A stretch of 64,000 bases of DNA from Peribacillus simplex (GCF_001578185.1 NZ_CP011008.1:2508001-2572000); one strand, 5' to 3'. Positions 1 to 9,224 are shown, counted from the first letter of the stretch. Notes: a model not told the origin generated them from the sequence alone. Program-made: numbers and translations.

Positions 1-222
1 GGGGTGGAATGCATGATCGGCAGTATGATGGAATCATCCGTGAGCGTAGCAGCCGCGGCTCATCTAGCAACCGCCCATCCAAATATAACGAAGATTGATT
101 TAGATGCACCATTATGGATTAAGGATGAACCTTTTGAGGGCATTCAATTTGCGAAAGATCAACTTCTCATTTCCGAGAAACCTGGACTAGGAGTCAAGAG
201 GAAATCCTCATTTACTCAATAA
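1..222 (+). CDS. ykfB: L-Ala-D/L-Glu (dipeptide) epimerase, C-terminal end
   Basis: This is the 3' end of an enolase-superfamily gene that begins before the window; frame 1 is open from base 1. The stretch CMIGSMMESSVSVAAAAHLA is the conserved C-terminal segment of muconate-lactonizing/dipeptide epimerases, followed by the usual tail with DLDAP. The family epimerises L-Ala-D-Glu from peptidoglycan peptides to L-Ala-L-Glu. The assignment to YkfB rather than another enolase-family epimerase rests partly on the next gene, a YkfC-type endopeptidase starting 25 bases downstream, which is the ykfBC order known in Bacillus. Only about 73 residues are visible, so catalytic lysines and metal ligands cannot be checked here. 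Confidence 0.85.
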   Translation, partial: GVECMIGSMMESSVSVAAAAHLATAHPNITKIDLDAPLWIKDEPFEGIQFAKDQLLISEKPGLGVKRKSSFTQ

Positions 223-247
223 AAACTATTTCGAAAGGGTGATTATT

Positions 248-1249
248 TTGAAAAGGTTAACAGTTTTAGTGATATCTTTATTTACTATCGGTATTTTAGT
301 ATTCAGTCCCAATGAAGCTAGTTCAAGAGAGAAGGAGAGAATTTCCTATGTAGATGTAGCTGTGGCCACTCTTTGGACGGAGCCGGGATTATTAAGGGAC
401 ATCGATGCCCCTTCTGCATCGAATCCCGTCGATTTGAATGCATGGATACACTCCATGAATTATGAAGACAAACTGTGGCTTGTGGGTAACCTGGAAACCC
501 AAGCATTATATGGTTCTAAAGTGACCATTCTTGAAGAGCGGGGTGAATGGGTGAAAGTTGCTGTTGCCAATCAGCTGACACCCCGTAATGATGCAGGTTA
601 TCCTGGATGGATGCCAAAAGGGCAATTGAAATCAGGAAAACCCTTAGAGAAGCAGTTTAATAGAGGGTTTGCCCTTGTAACTGCTCCAAAGACTTGGCTT
701 TATTCGGATTCGAAAAATCGGTCAAAATTCATGGAGGTCAGCTTCGATACACGCCTTCCGCTATTACAGGTGAAAAAAGATAAAGTGAAGGTGATGACAC
801 CAAGTAATGGAGCAAAATGGATAGAAACGAATGACGTGTCCGTTTATCAAGACGAAAGTCAAATTCCAGTTCCAACCGGTAAGGACATTGTAGAATCAGG
901 AAAAGATTTTTTAGGACTTCCTTACCTATGGGCTGGAATGTCCGGTTTTGGATTTGACTGCTCTGGCTTTACCTATACCATGTACCATGCTAACGGAATA
1001 ACGATCCCAAGGGACTCTTCCATTCAGGCGCTTCATGGTAAAAAGGTGGAACAGGAAAATCTTCAACAAGGCGATTTACTATTTTTTGCCTATGATAAAG
1101 GAAAAGGTAAGGTACATCATGTTGGAATGTATATTGGTGACGGGAAAATGATTCATTCTCCAAACAGCTCTACACATGTAAGGATAGATGAAATAAAAAC
1201 ATCGGGATACGGAGAGGAATATGCCGGAGCAAGAAGATATATCGATTGA
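248..1249 (+). CDS. ykfC: gamma-D-glutamyl-L-diamino acid endopeptidase (NlpC/P60)
   Basis: Secreted or cell-wall NlpC/P60 peptidase that cleaves the gamma-D-Glu-diamino acid bond of muropeptides. It has an N-terminal hydrophobic signal segment, two SH3-like regions (about residues 35-200) and a C-terminal NlpC/P60 domain. That domain contains the catalytic cysteine in FDCSGF, a histidine in VHHVGMYIG and the third polar site near MIHSPN. The frame is open from GTG at 239, but GAAAGGGTGA (233-242) would sit on that codon. TTG at 248 gives about 5-8 bases of spacing and is preferred (about 333 aa). It lies directly behind ykfB and ends at a strong terminator, so the two probably form the end of a cell-wall peptide recycling operon. 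Confidence 0.88.
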   Translation: MKRLTVLVISLFTIGILVFSPNEASSREKERISYVDVAVATLWTEPGLLRDIDAPSASNPVDLNAWIHSMNYEDKLWLVGNLETQALYGSKVTILEERGEWVKVAVANQLTPRNDAGYPGWMPKGQLKSGKPLEKQFNRGFALVTAPKTWLYSDSKNRSKFMEVSFDTRLPLLQVKKDKVKVMTPSNGAKWIETNDVSVYQDESQIPVPTGKDIVESGKDFLGLPYLWAGMSGFGFDCSGFTYTMYHANGITIPRDSSIQALHGKKVEQENLQQGDLLFFAYDKGKGKVHHVGMYIGDGKMIHSPNSSTHVRIDEIKTSGYGEEYAGARRYID

Positions 1250-1260
1250 TTTAAAAAAAG

Positions 1261-1290
1261 CCTAAGAGCACCGAACTCTTAGGTTTTTTC
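1261..1290 (+). terminator. Rho-independent terminator after ykfC
   Basis: CCTAAGAG (1261-1268) pairs perfectly with CTCTTAGG (1276-1283) around a 7-base loop and is followed by six T. It lies 12 bases after the ykfC stop. Confidence 0.93.
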
Positions 1291-1467
1291 GTATTTAAAA
1301 CAAGATTTTTCAAGCGTTAGAATTAGCAATGAACACAGCTGTGTTTTTTTCAACAAAATGAATTGAATTGGCTACTACCTAGGTTTTCGAATTACATATA
1401 TCAATAAGGTAAAATATGTATAATTAATTACGGAATTTTCATTATATTATAATATAAGGGGTTGCAA

Positions 1468-3270
1468 ATGATGATCACTTTTCCCAAACCTGATGTTGAG
1501 CAATATTTACGAACTTTTTCCATTGCTGATTTTGCAGTTAGTCCGGATGAGAAACAACTGGTGTTCAGTACGAATTTGAGTGGCAAGTATAATTTATGGG
1601 GAATGGATCTGCCAAACTGCTTTCCTTATCCGCTTACATCCATTGATCAAAGCTGTCAAGAGCTGGTATTTGATAAACAGAGCCAGTTTATAATTGCTGG
1701 TTTCGATCAAGACGGCAATGAAAATACCCAGTTTTATGGAATTCCCTTAAAAGGCGGGACAATGAAGGAAATCGTCCATCATGAAAACACACGTAATTTC
1801 ATGCCGATTTTATCCAATGACAGTAAAAAGCTCTTTTACACAACATCAAGAGGAAACCCTTCCTATCTAAATTCCTATTGTTTAGATTTAGAATCAGGAC
1901 AGGAAACACTGGTCCTGGAGGGGAAGGATGCAGCGACCTATCTGTTTGGCTTTAGCCCTGATGAAGAAACCCTACTTTACTATAAAGACTTTGCTAATAC
2001 AAATACCCTTCTCTATGCAAAAAGGGGGAAGGAAAATCTCCTGCTTACGCCGCCTACTGAGAAACAACACACAGTGAATGATGGTGTTTTTGTTTCAGAT
2101 TCGATGATATATTTATTGACTGATTATGATTCGGACTTTACTTATTTGGCTTCATACAACCTTGAAACAAACCGATTCAGTAAAGTTAAAGAATTGTATA
2201 ATGAGAGTTTTAGTGCCATGAAATATAGTAAAGAGAACCAATTATTATATATAACCAGTCAAAAGGGTGCAGAGGATCAATTATATGAATTCAATCTGCA
2301 AAATGAAAATTGGAGAAATATCAATGTCCCGTGCAGCGTCATCGGAAAACTTGAGGTTGCTGCATCAGGCACGCTTTATTTATTTGGCATGAGCGCAACC
2401 AAGCCACATAATATTTATAAAAAATCCGGTGAAGAGTGGGTATCATTAACCAAATATACTGTCCCTGGCGTCGATTCTAACGAATTAGTTGAACCGGACA
2501 TCATTACATACCCTTCCTATGATGGCCTGGAGATCGAATCGTTATTTTTTAGGGCAAACAAGGAAAATGATATTGGTGAAATCATTTTTTGGCCTCATGG
2601 AGGACCTCAGGCGGCCGAACGGAAATTCTTCAGGGCTTCCTTTCAATTTTTTCTGAATCATGGTTACAGTATTTTTGCGCCAAACTTCCGCGGTTCTACT
2701 GGCTATGGTTTGGAATTCATGAAAATGGTAGAGGGTGATTGGGGAAATGGACCACGCCTTGATAATGTAACCGGTCTTGATTGGCTGATTGAACAAGGGC
2801 ATGCACAAAAAGGTAACATTTTATTGATGGGTGGCAGCTTCGGAGGGTATATGGCACTTCTGCTACACGGACGCCATGCGGATTACTTTAAGGCAGTTGT
2901 CGATATTTTTGGACCATCTAACCTTTTCTCATTTATCAATTCCGTTCCAGAAGACTGGAAGCCGGTTATGGATCAATGGGTAGGAAATCCGGAAAAAGAT
3001 AAGGAAAAATTAATCGAGTATTCACCTATCACCTATTTAGAATCCATGACAAAGCCGATGCTTGTCATTCAAGGGGCAAACGATCCCCGCGTCGTCAAAG
3101 AGGAATCAGATCAAATCGTTCGAGCTTTGAAAGACAGAGGAAGAGATGTCGAGTATATGCTTCTAGAAGATGAAGGCCATGGATTTTCCAAAAAAGAAAA
3201 TGAAATTGCCGTCTATCGAAAAATACTCTCATTCTTGAATCGATTCGCAGGTGTAACAGAGAAGGTATAA
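1468..3270 (+). CDS. S9 family peptidase (prolyl oligopeptidase / acylaminoacyl-peptidase type)
   Basis: A WD40-like beta-propeller N-terminal part (about residues 1-330) is followed by an alpha/beta-hydrolase domain. The nucleophile elbow is GGSFGGY, the acid is in QGANDPRV and the catalytic histidine in DEGHGF, the Ser-Asp-His order of family S9. The length of about 600 aa fits the YuxL-like dipeptidyl-peptidase/acylaminoacyl-peptidase group. No signal peptide is evident, so it is probably cytosolic and processes small peptides. TTG at 1462 is too close to AAGGGG (1456-1461); ATG at 1468 or 1471 has normal spacing. It stands alone, with a terminator downstream. Substrate specificity cannot be told from sequence. 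Confidence 0.9.
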   Translation: MMITFPKPDVEQYLRTFSIADFAVSPDEKQLVFSTNLSGKYNLWGMDLPNCFPYPLTSIDQSCQELVFDKQSQFIIAGFDQDGNENTQFYGIPLKGGTMKEIVHHENTRNFMPILSNDSKKLFYTTSRGNPSYLNSYCLDLESGQETLVLEGKDAATYLFGFSPDEETLLYYKDFANTNTLLYAKRGKENLLLTPPTEKQHTVNDGVFVSDSMIYLLTDYDSDFTYLASYNLETNRFSKVKELYNESFSAMKYSKENQLLYITSQKGAEDQLYEFNLQNENWRNINVPCSVIGKLEVAASGTLYLFGMSATKPHNIYKKSGEEWVSLTKYTVPGVDSNELVEPDIITYPSYDGLEIESLFFRANKENDIGEIIFWPHGGPQAAERKFFRASFQFFLNHGYSIFAPNFRGSTGYGLEFMKMVEGDWGNGPRLDNVTGLDWLIEQGHAQKGNILLMGGSFGGYMALLLHGRHADYFKAVVDIFGPSNLFSFINSVPEDWKPVMDQWVGNPEKDKEKLIEYSPITYLESMTKPMLVIQGANDPRVVKEESDQIVRALKDRGRDVEYMLLEDEGHGFSKKENEIAVYRKILSFLNRFAGVTEKV

Positions 3271-3310
3271 ACTGCAACGAATATTCTGGAGATTTACAAT
3301 TGAATTGCAT

Positions 3311-3350
3311 AACCCTGCCAATTACTTTCAGAGTGATGAGGCAGGGGTTT
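3311..3350 (+). terminator. Terminator after the S9 peptidase
   Basis: AACCCTGCC (3311-3319) pairs with GGCAGGGGTT (from 3340) with one bulge, then a short T run. It follows the S9 peptidase stop by 40 bases. The rest of the gap to 3625 shows nothing recognisable. Confidence 0.75.
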
Positions 3351-3625
3351 TCATGTTGAAAACGGGAAGTTCTTTTCAAATAAACCCTACTTGACTTCAT
3401 GATTTATAGATATGTCATTCCGATTGATTGAAGATCTGCAACCATTCCGGTGTGTCAATCCTTCTTTAACGATTGAACATTCAAAGTTCATGATTACTTA
3501 TGGGGGCAAAATAAGGATGGTTTCTGCTGTCATATTAATGGATAACAAAGTGTAGCGAGGTTTAAGGAGCCTTTAAATTTCACGGAGCGTTTTTTGTATA
3601 TCGGTGAAAGCAGTTTTTGTAGAAG

Positions 3626-4306
3626 TTATATAGACCTGGCAAGACGAAATCCAAGGTCGTCTATGCAAAATGTCGGATGGCTACGACGACGACATGAAGC
3701 TCCACAACCCCTGGCCTCTACAGCCCAGCTTCCTCCTCGGAAAATTCGATAAGCGCCGTATACTTGTTCATCATATAAATCCCAACACCACTCCCAAACA
3801 TTCCCTAACATATCATGCAGTCCCCATGAATTCGGTTCCTTTCTTCCCACTTCATGGATTTTGCCCCCTGAATTTCCGTTATACCAGGCAATCTTATCAA
3901 TCTCTCCATATCTATATCCAGTAGTCCCCGCTTTACATGCATATTGCCACTCTGCTTCTGAAGGGAGTCGGTAACCGTCTGATTCCCAATCACAATTTAT
4001 GTTTTCACCATTTTTACTTATAGAATAACACTCTCTAAGTCCAGCTTTATGTGAAAGTAGATTGCAAAAAGAAATTGCATCATTCCAAGAAATACCGACA
4101 ACAGGTTTTAGAACTCCGTCAATAGGATTAGGTGGTTTATTTGAAGTAGCATTATAGAGATCTATAGTTACAGGATACCGGGCAAGAAGAAACGGTCTTA
4201 TATCAGCTTTCCATTTGCTTTTTATTCTATCGTCTCTTAATTCTATTTCTCCCCCTGGAATTTTCACCATTGGATAGTCAAAGTAACTCATTATTTCATT
4301 TGACAA
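3626..4306 (-). CDS. Formylglycine-generating-enzyme-like (FGE-sulfatase/SUMF1) domain protein
   Basis: The whole 226-aa protein is one SUMF1/FGE domain. Visible landmarks are KIPGGEI near the start, RYPVT, the WNDAISFCN segment, RLPSEAEWQYACKAG, GNVWEWCWD, FRGGSW and a terminal GFRLAR. The family includes true sulfatase-activating enzymes and many proteins of other function. The C-terminal cysteines (GCGASC) do not align clearly with the paired catalytic cysteines of FGE, and no sulfatase gene is nearby, so enzymatic FGE activity is doubtful. TTG at 4306 is chosen because AGGAGG lies 8 bases upstream. It is convergent with the S9 peptidase. What it modifies or binds is unknown. Confidence 0.8.
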   Translation of the reverse strand: MSNEIMSYFDYPMVKIPGGEIELRDDRIKSKWKADIRPFLLARYPVTIDLYNATSNKPPNPIDGVLKPVVGISWNDAISFCNLLSHKAGLRECYSISKNGENINCDWESDGYRLPSEAEWQYACKAGTTGYRYGEIDKIAWYNGNSGGKIHEVGRKEPNSWGLHDMLGNVWEWCWDLYDEQVYGAYRIFRGGSWAVEARGCGASCRRRSHPTFCIDDLGFRLARSI

Positions 4307-4699
4307 TTATCTTTCCTCCTAATAATCATAATTTTGAAAATTTTACCACAATAAAACCCATTAATTCAAGATAAAAATTACCTTTGTTTTTACAATAAAC
4401 AGCGTATATCTAGATTCAAAAACCAATTAAAATATAAAGCAAAGGCGGTTCACAATATTTTGACCAACACCACTTTTTGGTAACTGAAGGCAGAAAAAAA
4501 AGGGGGGGGTCACTCGTTTGACTTACTCACCTTCTTTAGTAGACGGGATTTTTGATTCAATTGGGATTGCAGAACATTAATTTCTTGGTGTATGCAACTT
4601 TAATTTCGCCCTCATTCAATTTATATTAATAAGTATGTAGTTCATGGAATACAAATTATAAGTGAAGTTTCGATATTTTTAAAATATGGGGGAGAGCAA
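4307..4699. other. Intergenic region, 393 bases, divergent
   Basis: AT-rich divergent intergenic DNA between the FGE-like gene and the DUF2935 gene. It contains an A8G8-type homopolymer run near 4495-4510 that could be prone to length variation. I see no gene in it. Confidence 0.5.
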
Positions 4700-5497
4700 A
4701 TGAATGAGTTTTTGGAGAAAACAGCAAGGTTCGAGCACCGGTTTTGGCTGCAAATCTTAGGAGACCATTCCAGATTCATCCATGAATCTTTAGCTCCGGT
4801 TGAAGTGGAAAACATTGAAATTGCTTCAGAATTCATTCAAGTATTTGATACTCTCCTTGGTAAAGCCAATACTGAAGAGATTACTCAACTTACTGTCATG
4901 GCAGAAGAGGAAGTTTTAAGACTTCGGGAGTTTAAGCTAAGCCTTTTAAAAGAACATCTGGTAGGGAAAATTAAAATACATCTTTCACCTACTTTCATTA
5001 ATCATATGGTGAACGAATTGGAAGAATATTTAAGATTATTGAAATACTTCAATGCAAATCAAATGCCGCCGGTTTTTCATGAACTCCATCATCATTTGGT
5101 TTGGCTGTTAGATGCAGCAGGGCATGCAGGGGCAATATCATCCAACATGGACGATGTTGAAAAAAGATTAAAAGAGAAAAGTGACCAATATAAAAAACAT
5201 TTTAATGATTATTATTTAAAAGCAGTTGAATTGGCTGGATATTTACGAACAAATCTGTCAACATTCCCGGCATTGGAAAAAATGAATGCGGACGTCAAAT
5301 TGGAAATGAAACTCTTTCAGCACTTTCTGCTTGAATTGGAGGAACTTGAGCTTAGTGCGCAGGCTCTTGGAACGTTTTCCCCATTAATGGCAGATCATAT
5401 GTGGCGTGAAGAATGTTATTATTTAATGAAACTGGCAGAATCGACAAACACGGAAAAGCCAAACTGCGATCCAGCCAAACCTAGGCTAGTGGATTAA
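4700..5497 (+). CDS. DUF2935 domain-containing protein
   Basis: A 265-aa, wholly alpha-helical protein with the DUF2935 pattern of two four-helix bundles. FEHRFWLQILGDHSRFIHE opens the first half and FQHFLLELEELELS with ADHMWREECYYL appears in the second. Conserved Glu/His pairs (EHRFW, DHSRF, ELHHHL, DHMWREE) suggest a metal site, but this is inference and function is unknown. The family is common in Bacillus and Clostridium. GGGGGAG lies about 6-10 bases before the ATG. It is monocistronic, with its own terminator. Confidence 0.85.
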   Translation: MNEFLEKTARFEHRFWLQILGDHSRFIHESLAPVEVENIEIASEFIQVFDTLLGKANTEEITQLTVMAEEEVLRLREFKLSLLKEHLVGKIKIHLSPTFINHMVNELEEYLRLLKYFNANQMPPVFHELHHHLVWLLDAAGHAGAISSNMDDVEKRLKEKSDQYKKHFNDYYLKAVELAGYLRTNLSTFPALEKMNADVKLEMKLFQHFLLELEELELSAQALGTFSPLMADHMWREECYYLMKLAESTNTEKPNCDPAKPRLVD

Positions 5498-5502
5498 TAA
5501 AC

Positions 5503-5532
5503 ATGGAGCCCTTCTTTAAGATGGGGCTCCAT
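5503..5532 (+). terminator. Hairpin terminator after the DUF2935 gene
   Basis: ATGGAGCCC (5503-5511) pairs with GGGCTCCAT (5524-5532). The stem is strong but the following T run is weak (ATATTCATT). Confidence 0.7.
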
Positions 5533-5690
5533 ATATTCATTGAATCAAACAAAAATGGGATATGTACAACTCTTTGAAGAGGTAGGTCGCCGTTTTATCG
5601 TTTTGGATAAACTTAGCTAATATTCCTATAGGCTCCTTAAATCTTATAAAATGAGAGATGAAGGTTTGCATAAAAAAAGGAGTCTTTTGC

Positions 5691-6234
5691 GTGAAAAAGT
5701 TTATTATCGATATACCCATACTTATTATGATTGCCCTGGTTCTGTACCAAAAAACGAATGAAACCAAGATCCCAAAAGAATGGATGCGCCCACAGAAAAA
5801 AGGCATCAGCCCCTCAATGCCGAAAAAACCATTGATTACTTTTTAGAAAATGACTAGCTTAACATCACTTCGACAAGGGAAGCGAATGGATTAAAGTGCC
5901 GGTCGAAAAGGATAAATTTTTCGATGGGAAATATAACGGGAACAAATAAGAAACTCATATTATGACGGACCATCCCTTCAAAGCAAATGGAAAAGGGAAA
6001 ACGGAGGTCTTAGTAATACAGACGGAATTACGGTTATAGATAGCGGAAAAAGGGGAAAGTTCGATTGGGAAAATATTGTCCAATTCGGCACCCCTGCGAT
6101 TGTATTAGTGAGGGAAAGAAAGTTTTGAAGTCCATTCAGAAACAGGGCTTCCGCAATCGGGTGAAATCAGTTTATATCAGGCTAAAATGGAATACAATAA
6201 GGCAAAAACACTCCATTACGCACTTTTTAAATAG
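5691..6234 (+). pseudogene. Broken membrane-anchored protein gene
   Basis: GTG at 5691 has AAAGGAG 8 bases upstream and opens a protein with an N-terminal hydrophobic anchor (KKFIIDIPILIMIALVLY). The frame stops at 5846. Coding-like sequence continues in other frames: HFDKGSEWIKVPVEKDKFF near 5870, then DGITVIDSGKRGKFDWENIV near 6015-6080, and after another shift SGEISLYQAKMEYNKAKTLH, ending at a stop at 6232-6234. At least three frame breaks are needed. I do not recognise the family. The intact ancestor would have been a secreted or surface-anchored protein of about 180 aa. Confidence 0.6.
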
Positions 6235-6276
6235 ATTCAAAATGTAACAAGTAAACCCAAAACAAATGAAATTCAT

Positions 6277-6302
6277 AAAAAAAACGCCATACAAGGCGCT
6301 TA
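6277..6302 (-). terminator. Terminator of the 51-aa small gene
   Basis: On the minus strand AAGCGCC (6302-6296) pairs with GGCGTTT around TTGTAT, followed by a T run (6284-6277). It lies 18 bases past the stop of the small gene at 6320. Confidence 0.75.
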
Positions 6303-6319
6303 ACAAAATAAATCGTTCG

Positions 6320-6475
6320 TTACTTTTCTTTATCGTGAAGCTTATCTTCATATTCAGTTTCCAACATACCATACAGACCATTCATCTCTTGTTCATCTGG
6401 ATCTGCTCCAAAGTCGTTCGTGGATTTTTTCTTTTTGTCGTCAAGGATTTCTTCTTTATCATTCTTCTTATCCAT
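6320..6475 (-). CDS. Small, highly charged 51-aa protein
   Basis: The minus strand has GGAGG (6488-6484) eight bases before an ATG at 6475, a 51-codon frame ending in TAA at 6320, and a terminator just beyond. The protein starts MDKKNDKEEILDDKKKK and continues with DFGADPDEQEMNGLYGMLE. It is lysine-, aspartate- and glutamate-rich, has no hydrophobic segment and is probably soluble and partly unstructured. I do not recognise the family. The complete set of expression signals is the main support. The plus-strand frame over the same bases is an artefact. Confidence 0.75.
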   Translation of the reverse strand: MDKKNDKEEILDDKKKKSTNDFGADPDEQEMNGLYGMLETEYEDKLHDKEK

Positions 6476-6687
6476 ACATAACACCTCCAACTATTAGGAT
6501 GTCTCATTGTCCAAATAAATATACTAAAGTGACTCAGGTATTTTAGGATTTCTTGCGGCTAAGTTCAGAGATTATAGATAGAATACCAATTTTATTATCC
6601 TGAACATTTAATGATATTCTAAATAGTTATTACTCTTACTATTTGTTAAGATATAAATATATAACCTAGAGATAACGGAGAGAGAAT

Positions 6688-7332
6688 GTGAAGAAGAAAC
6701 GAAAGAGATCTAAGAATGTTTTTGTCATTTTCATCCTGATTTTTGCATTTTTGCTTATAAAGGAGATCATGAAAAGCCCATATTCCGAAAATGTTTCCAC
6801 ATCAGTAAATTCGCTTGATTCTTTTGCGAACGTGAAAAAGTATAGTACACTTCTCCGCGACGAGCTGTCTAAATACGGACTTGAGGAGCATACTTCGACA
6901 TTGATTGCCTTGATGCAGCAGGAAAGCCGAGGACGGGGCGGTGATCCAATGCAGGCATCTGAGTCGGCGGGGCTTGACCCGAATACAATCACAGATCCAA
7001 CGGAAAGCATTAAGTATGGAGTGAAACATTTCAATAGGATCAATGAATATGGCAATGAAAAGGACGTGGATTTTGCTACGATCATTCAAGCTTATAACAT
7101 GGGAATTGGTTATATTGATTTCGTTGCAAATAAAGGGGGCAAGCATACTGAAGAGCTTGCGAAGAAGTTCTCCCTGCTTCAGGTCGAAAAAAACCCCACC
7201 CTCTATGATTGCGGCGGAGACAAAGAGAATTTCCGATATCCATATTGCTACGGTGACTACTCATACAGTGCAAAGGTAACGAAGAATATCGATGAACTTG
7301 ACAGTATATCGGCACAAGCCGATGGGGAGTGA
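6688..7332 (+). CDS. Lysozyme-like family protein (membrane-anchored muramidase/transglycosylase)
   Basis: A 214-aa protein with a short basic N-terminus, one membrane segment (about residues 10-26) and an extracellular goose-type lysozyme-like domain. The catalytic glutamate is in LMQQESRGRGGDPMQASES; TDPTESIKYGVKHF and IQAYNMGIGYIDF are typical of the lysozyme_like family found in CwlT and related Bacillus proteins. It ends with NIDELDSISAQ. It likely cleaves glycan strands of peptidoglycan on the outer face of the membrane. GTG at 6688 follows GGAGAGA by about 5 bases; the overlapping ATG at 6686 runs straight into a stop. It is monocistronic. Confidence 0.87.
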   Translation: MKKKRKRSKNVFVIFILIFAFLLIKEIMKSPYSENVSTSVNSLDSFANVKKYSTLLRDELSKYGLEEHTSTLIALMQQESRGRGGDPMQASESAGLDPNTITDPTESIKYGVKHFNRINEYGNEKDVDFATIIQAYNMGIGYIDFVANKGGKHTEELAKKFSLLQVEKNPTLYDCGGDKENFRYPYCYGDYSYSAKVTKNIDELDSISAQADGE

Positions 7333-7455
7333 AATAAAAGGTGTACCTTTAATTTTCTCCATTTAAAAGCAACCCAGTATCTAGCTGTTAAAATCATTTT
7401 TAACAATAAAGAATAAAATCATTTAACATTCACATATGTTTCATGCAGTGATGAT

Positions 7456-7486
7456 AAAAAGCCTATGAAATAGTAGGCTTTTTGTT
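7456..7486 (+). terminator. Terminator downstream of the lysozyme-like gene
   Basis: AAAAGCCTA (7456-7464) pairs with TAGGCTTTT (from 7474), followed by TTTGTTTT. It lies about 125 bases after the lysozyme-like stop. Confidence 0.75.
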
Positions 7487-7575
7487 TTAAAGTAATTTTT
7501 CAACAAACGAAACAGTTTAGGTTAACAAGAGATGATGACCTGAGATTATTACTCCATTGTGAAGGTGTTTTTTTT

Positions 7576-8083
7576 GTTCGGAATTAAAAATTACAATCCC
7601 AAAATGTATATTAATCCATTCAATATCATAGAAGACCATAGATCTGAACTTGAAGAACTAATTGGAAAAAATGTACAAGAAATATGGTTGCTTGGGAACA
7701 AGATGAAAATAAATGGTTTAATGATTGTCCCATGATTATCCGCTTTGAAGATTTCCATCTAGAATATGTGCTTATAAAACTGATGAATACGCTGTTGCGT
7801 TTGATAAAATCCTTGTTTTCCAAGACCTTTGTTGGTAGGGGACAGATTTAAGGCTTAATTGGGAAAAGAATAAGTTAGAAGACCTTAATTTCGCAATTGG
7901 TAAATGGGTGATTGGGATTTAAATTTTGAAAGATATGAAATAAACGCAACGGAGTATTGTTATTTAACTGGTTTTGGGCTTCACTTGTTCGATGGCTATT
8001 TCGCCATATGTAATGGACTTGATGAGAACATAATTATTAAAAAAAGAGAAGAAGGTCCTGATTACAAGCACATAATTATCTAA
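7576..8083 (+). pseudogene. Decayed hypothetical gene
   Basis: A mosaic of coding-like sequence broken by frameshifts. It begins FGIKNYNPKMYINPFNIIED, changes frame near 7680 (VAWEQDENKWFNDCPMIIRF) and again near 7780. It finishes with YEINATEYCYLTGFGLHLF and CNGLDENIIIKKREEGPDY before stops near 8083. The composition resembles small accessory cytoplasmic proteins such as toxin-immunity types, but I cannot name the family. Confidence 0.5.
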
Positions 8084-8134
8084 ATAGACATAAATGTTCT
8101 TTAACTAACGGGACATTATCTTTAATTAGATATA

Positions 8135-8345
8135 TGCAATGAGCTTCTACAAAACTCCATTACGTTCTTGTGCTAATACCACTGCAACCTTTAGATTAGG
8201 TATACCTTTTTTATTTTTTTCTCCGAGTTTTTTGCTTTTCTATGGCTGATTTTCTGAGCCTTATGAAAAAAGGTTTCATCACTCTCGACAATACCTTTTA
8301 CTTGTTTGAATCCAATGCTACCTAATCCGCTCCTTAAAACGGATT
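8135..8345 (-). pseudogene. IS1595-family (ISXO2-like) transposase remnant
   Basis: Minus-strand translation gives GFKQVKGIVESDETFF, then a region rich in SKK/GEKNKKG and LKVAVVLAQERNGV. This is the characteristic VExDETFF catalytic-aspartate block and following strand of IS1595/ISXO2 transposases. Stops and missing ends show it is a fragment only. Confidence 0.65.
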
Positions 8346-8430
8346 ATATCAACTCTTTCGTATGTGAAAAAAAAACAACAATTTATATAAAAACTACCTT
8401 TTGGAAGAGGACAAAGAACCAACACCTATG

Positions 8431-8982
8431 TTATCTGTTGTTCAACCATGGTAGAAGGTCTTTATGTTTATAGGATTTCTCGGATTCTGAAATGGTTTGG
8501 GAAAGAAGACTGTCAATGGAATCCAGTAAAGAATTCAGAGTTTGTTTAACAGACCCATTCTCGAATTGCTCTAATGGCACAGGTAATTCTTCCTCGTCTA
8601 AAATAAAGCAGTCCCCATCCGGAAGCACCATAATATCAATGATCAAATCCTCAAAGGAAACCAACTTATCCGTCATATCTGTATTTTTTACAATATTAAA
8701 ATAGGATCCTATATATTTCCCTTCATAATCTCTCCAAATGTATAGATTATAAGGGCGGTCTTTCCAGTAATAGGCAATCGTATAACTGCCTATAGGAATG
8801 GTCAATTTTGTTGGGCCTGCTACCATCGTGAAGGAATCCATTACTTTATGAAATAGCACGACATTTTGATTTTGTGATTTTAACAGCAAACAGTCATGTT
8901 CTACAACAACGGAGTCGTATCGGATTTTTCTTTCTATTATTTTATCGCAACGTTGAATGGCTGGTGTAATTAAATGATCCAT
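8431..8982 (-). CDS. DUF402 domain-containing protein
   Basis: A 183-aa protein of the DUF402 family (FomD/Ntdp-like barrel). The core is visible as YYWKDRPYNLYIWRDYEGKY, then YFNIVKNTDMTDKLVSFEDL and DIMVLPDGDCFILDEEEL, where the conserved aspartates bind metal in characterised members. Characterised relatives hydrolyse nucleoside di/triphosphates or related phosphoanhydrides; the substrate here is not predictable. AGGAG lies upstream of the ATG. It reads toward the IS1595 remnant, and no operon partner is visible. Confidence 0.8.
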   Translation of the reverse strand: MDHLITPAIQRCDKIIERKIRYDSVVVEHDCLLLKSQNQNVVLFHKVMDSFTMVAGPTKLTIPIGSYTIAYYWKDRPYNLYIWRDYEGKYIGSYFNIVKNTDMTDKLVSFEDLIIDIMVLPDGDCFILDEEELPVPLEQFENGSVKQTLNSLLDSIDSLLSQTISESEKSYKHKDLLPWLNNR

Positions 8983-9224
8983 GGTTAAATATCTCCTATC
9001 TAATTATGTTCCGCAGTCAAAAATGATATTTTTTCGATTATAAGCAGTGGTCTAGCCGGTTGTAAGAAGATGAGCTATATGTTGAGGAATTTCGGACTTT
9101 TGTCAGCATCAACATGCCATGAGGTAATGCAATATCTTGATCATATAAACCATTATAGCTATGAAATATTATTTATTCTAATAGGGATTACCGCCCAAGT
9201 CGATGAAACTGTGAAAAGAAAAAC

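Noticed and set aside
6266..6481. 71-codon plus-strand hydrophobic frame
   Set aside because: It is the complement of the small minus-strand gene at 6320-6475, which has all the expression signals; the Phe-rich composition is what antisense of Lys/Glu codons gives.
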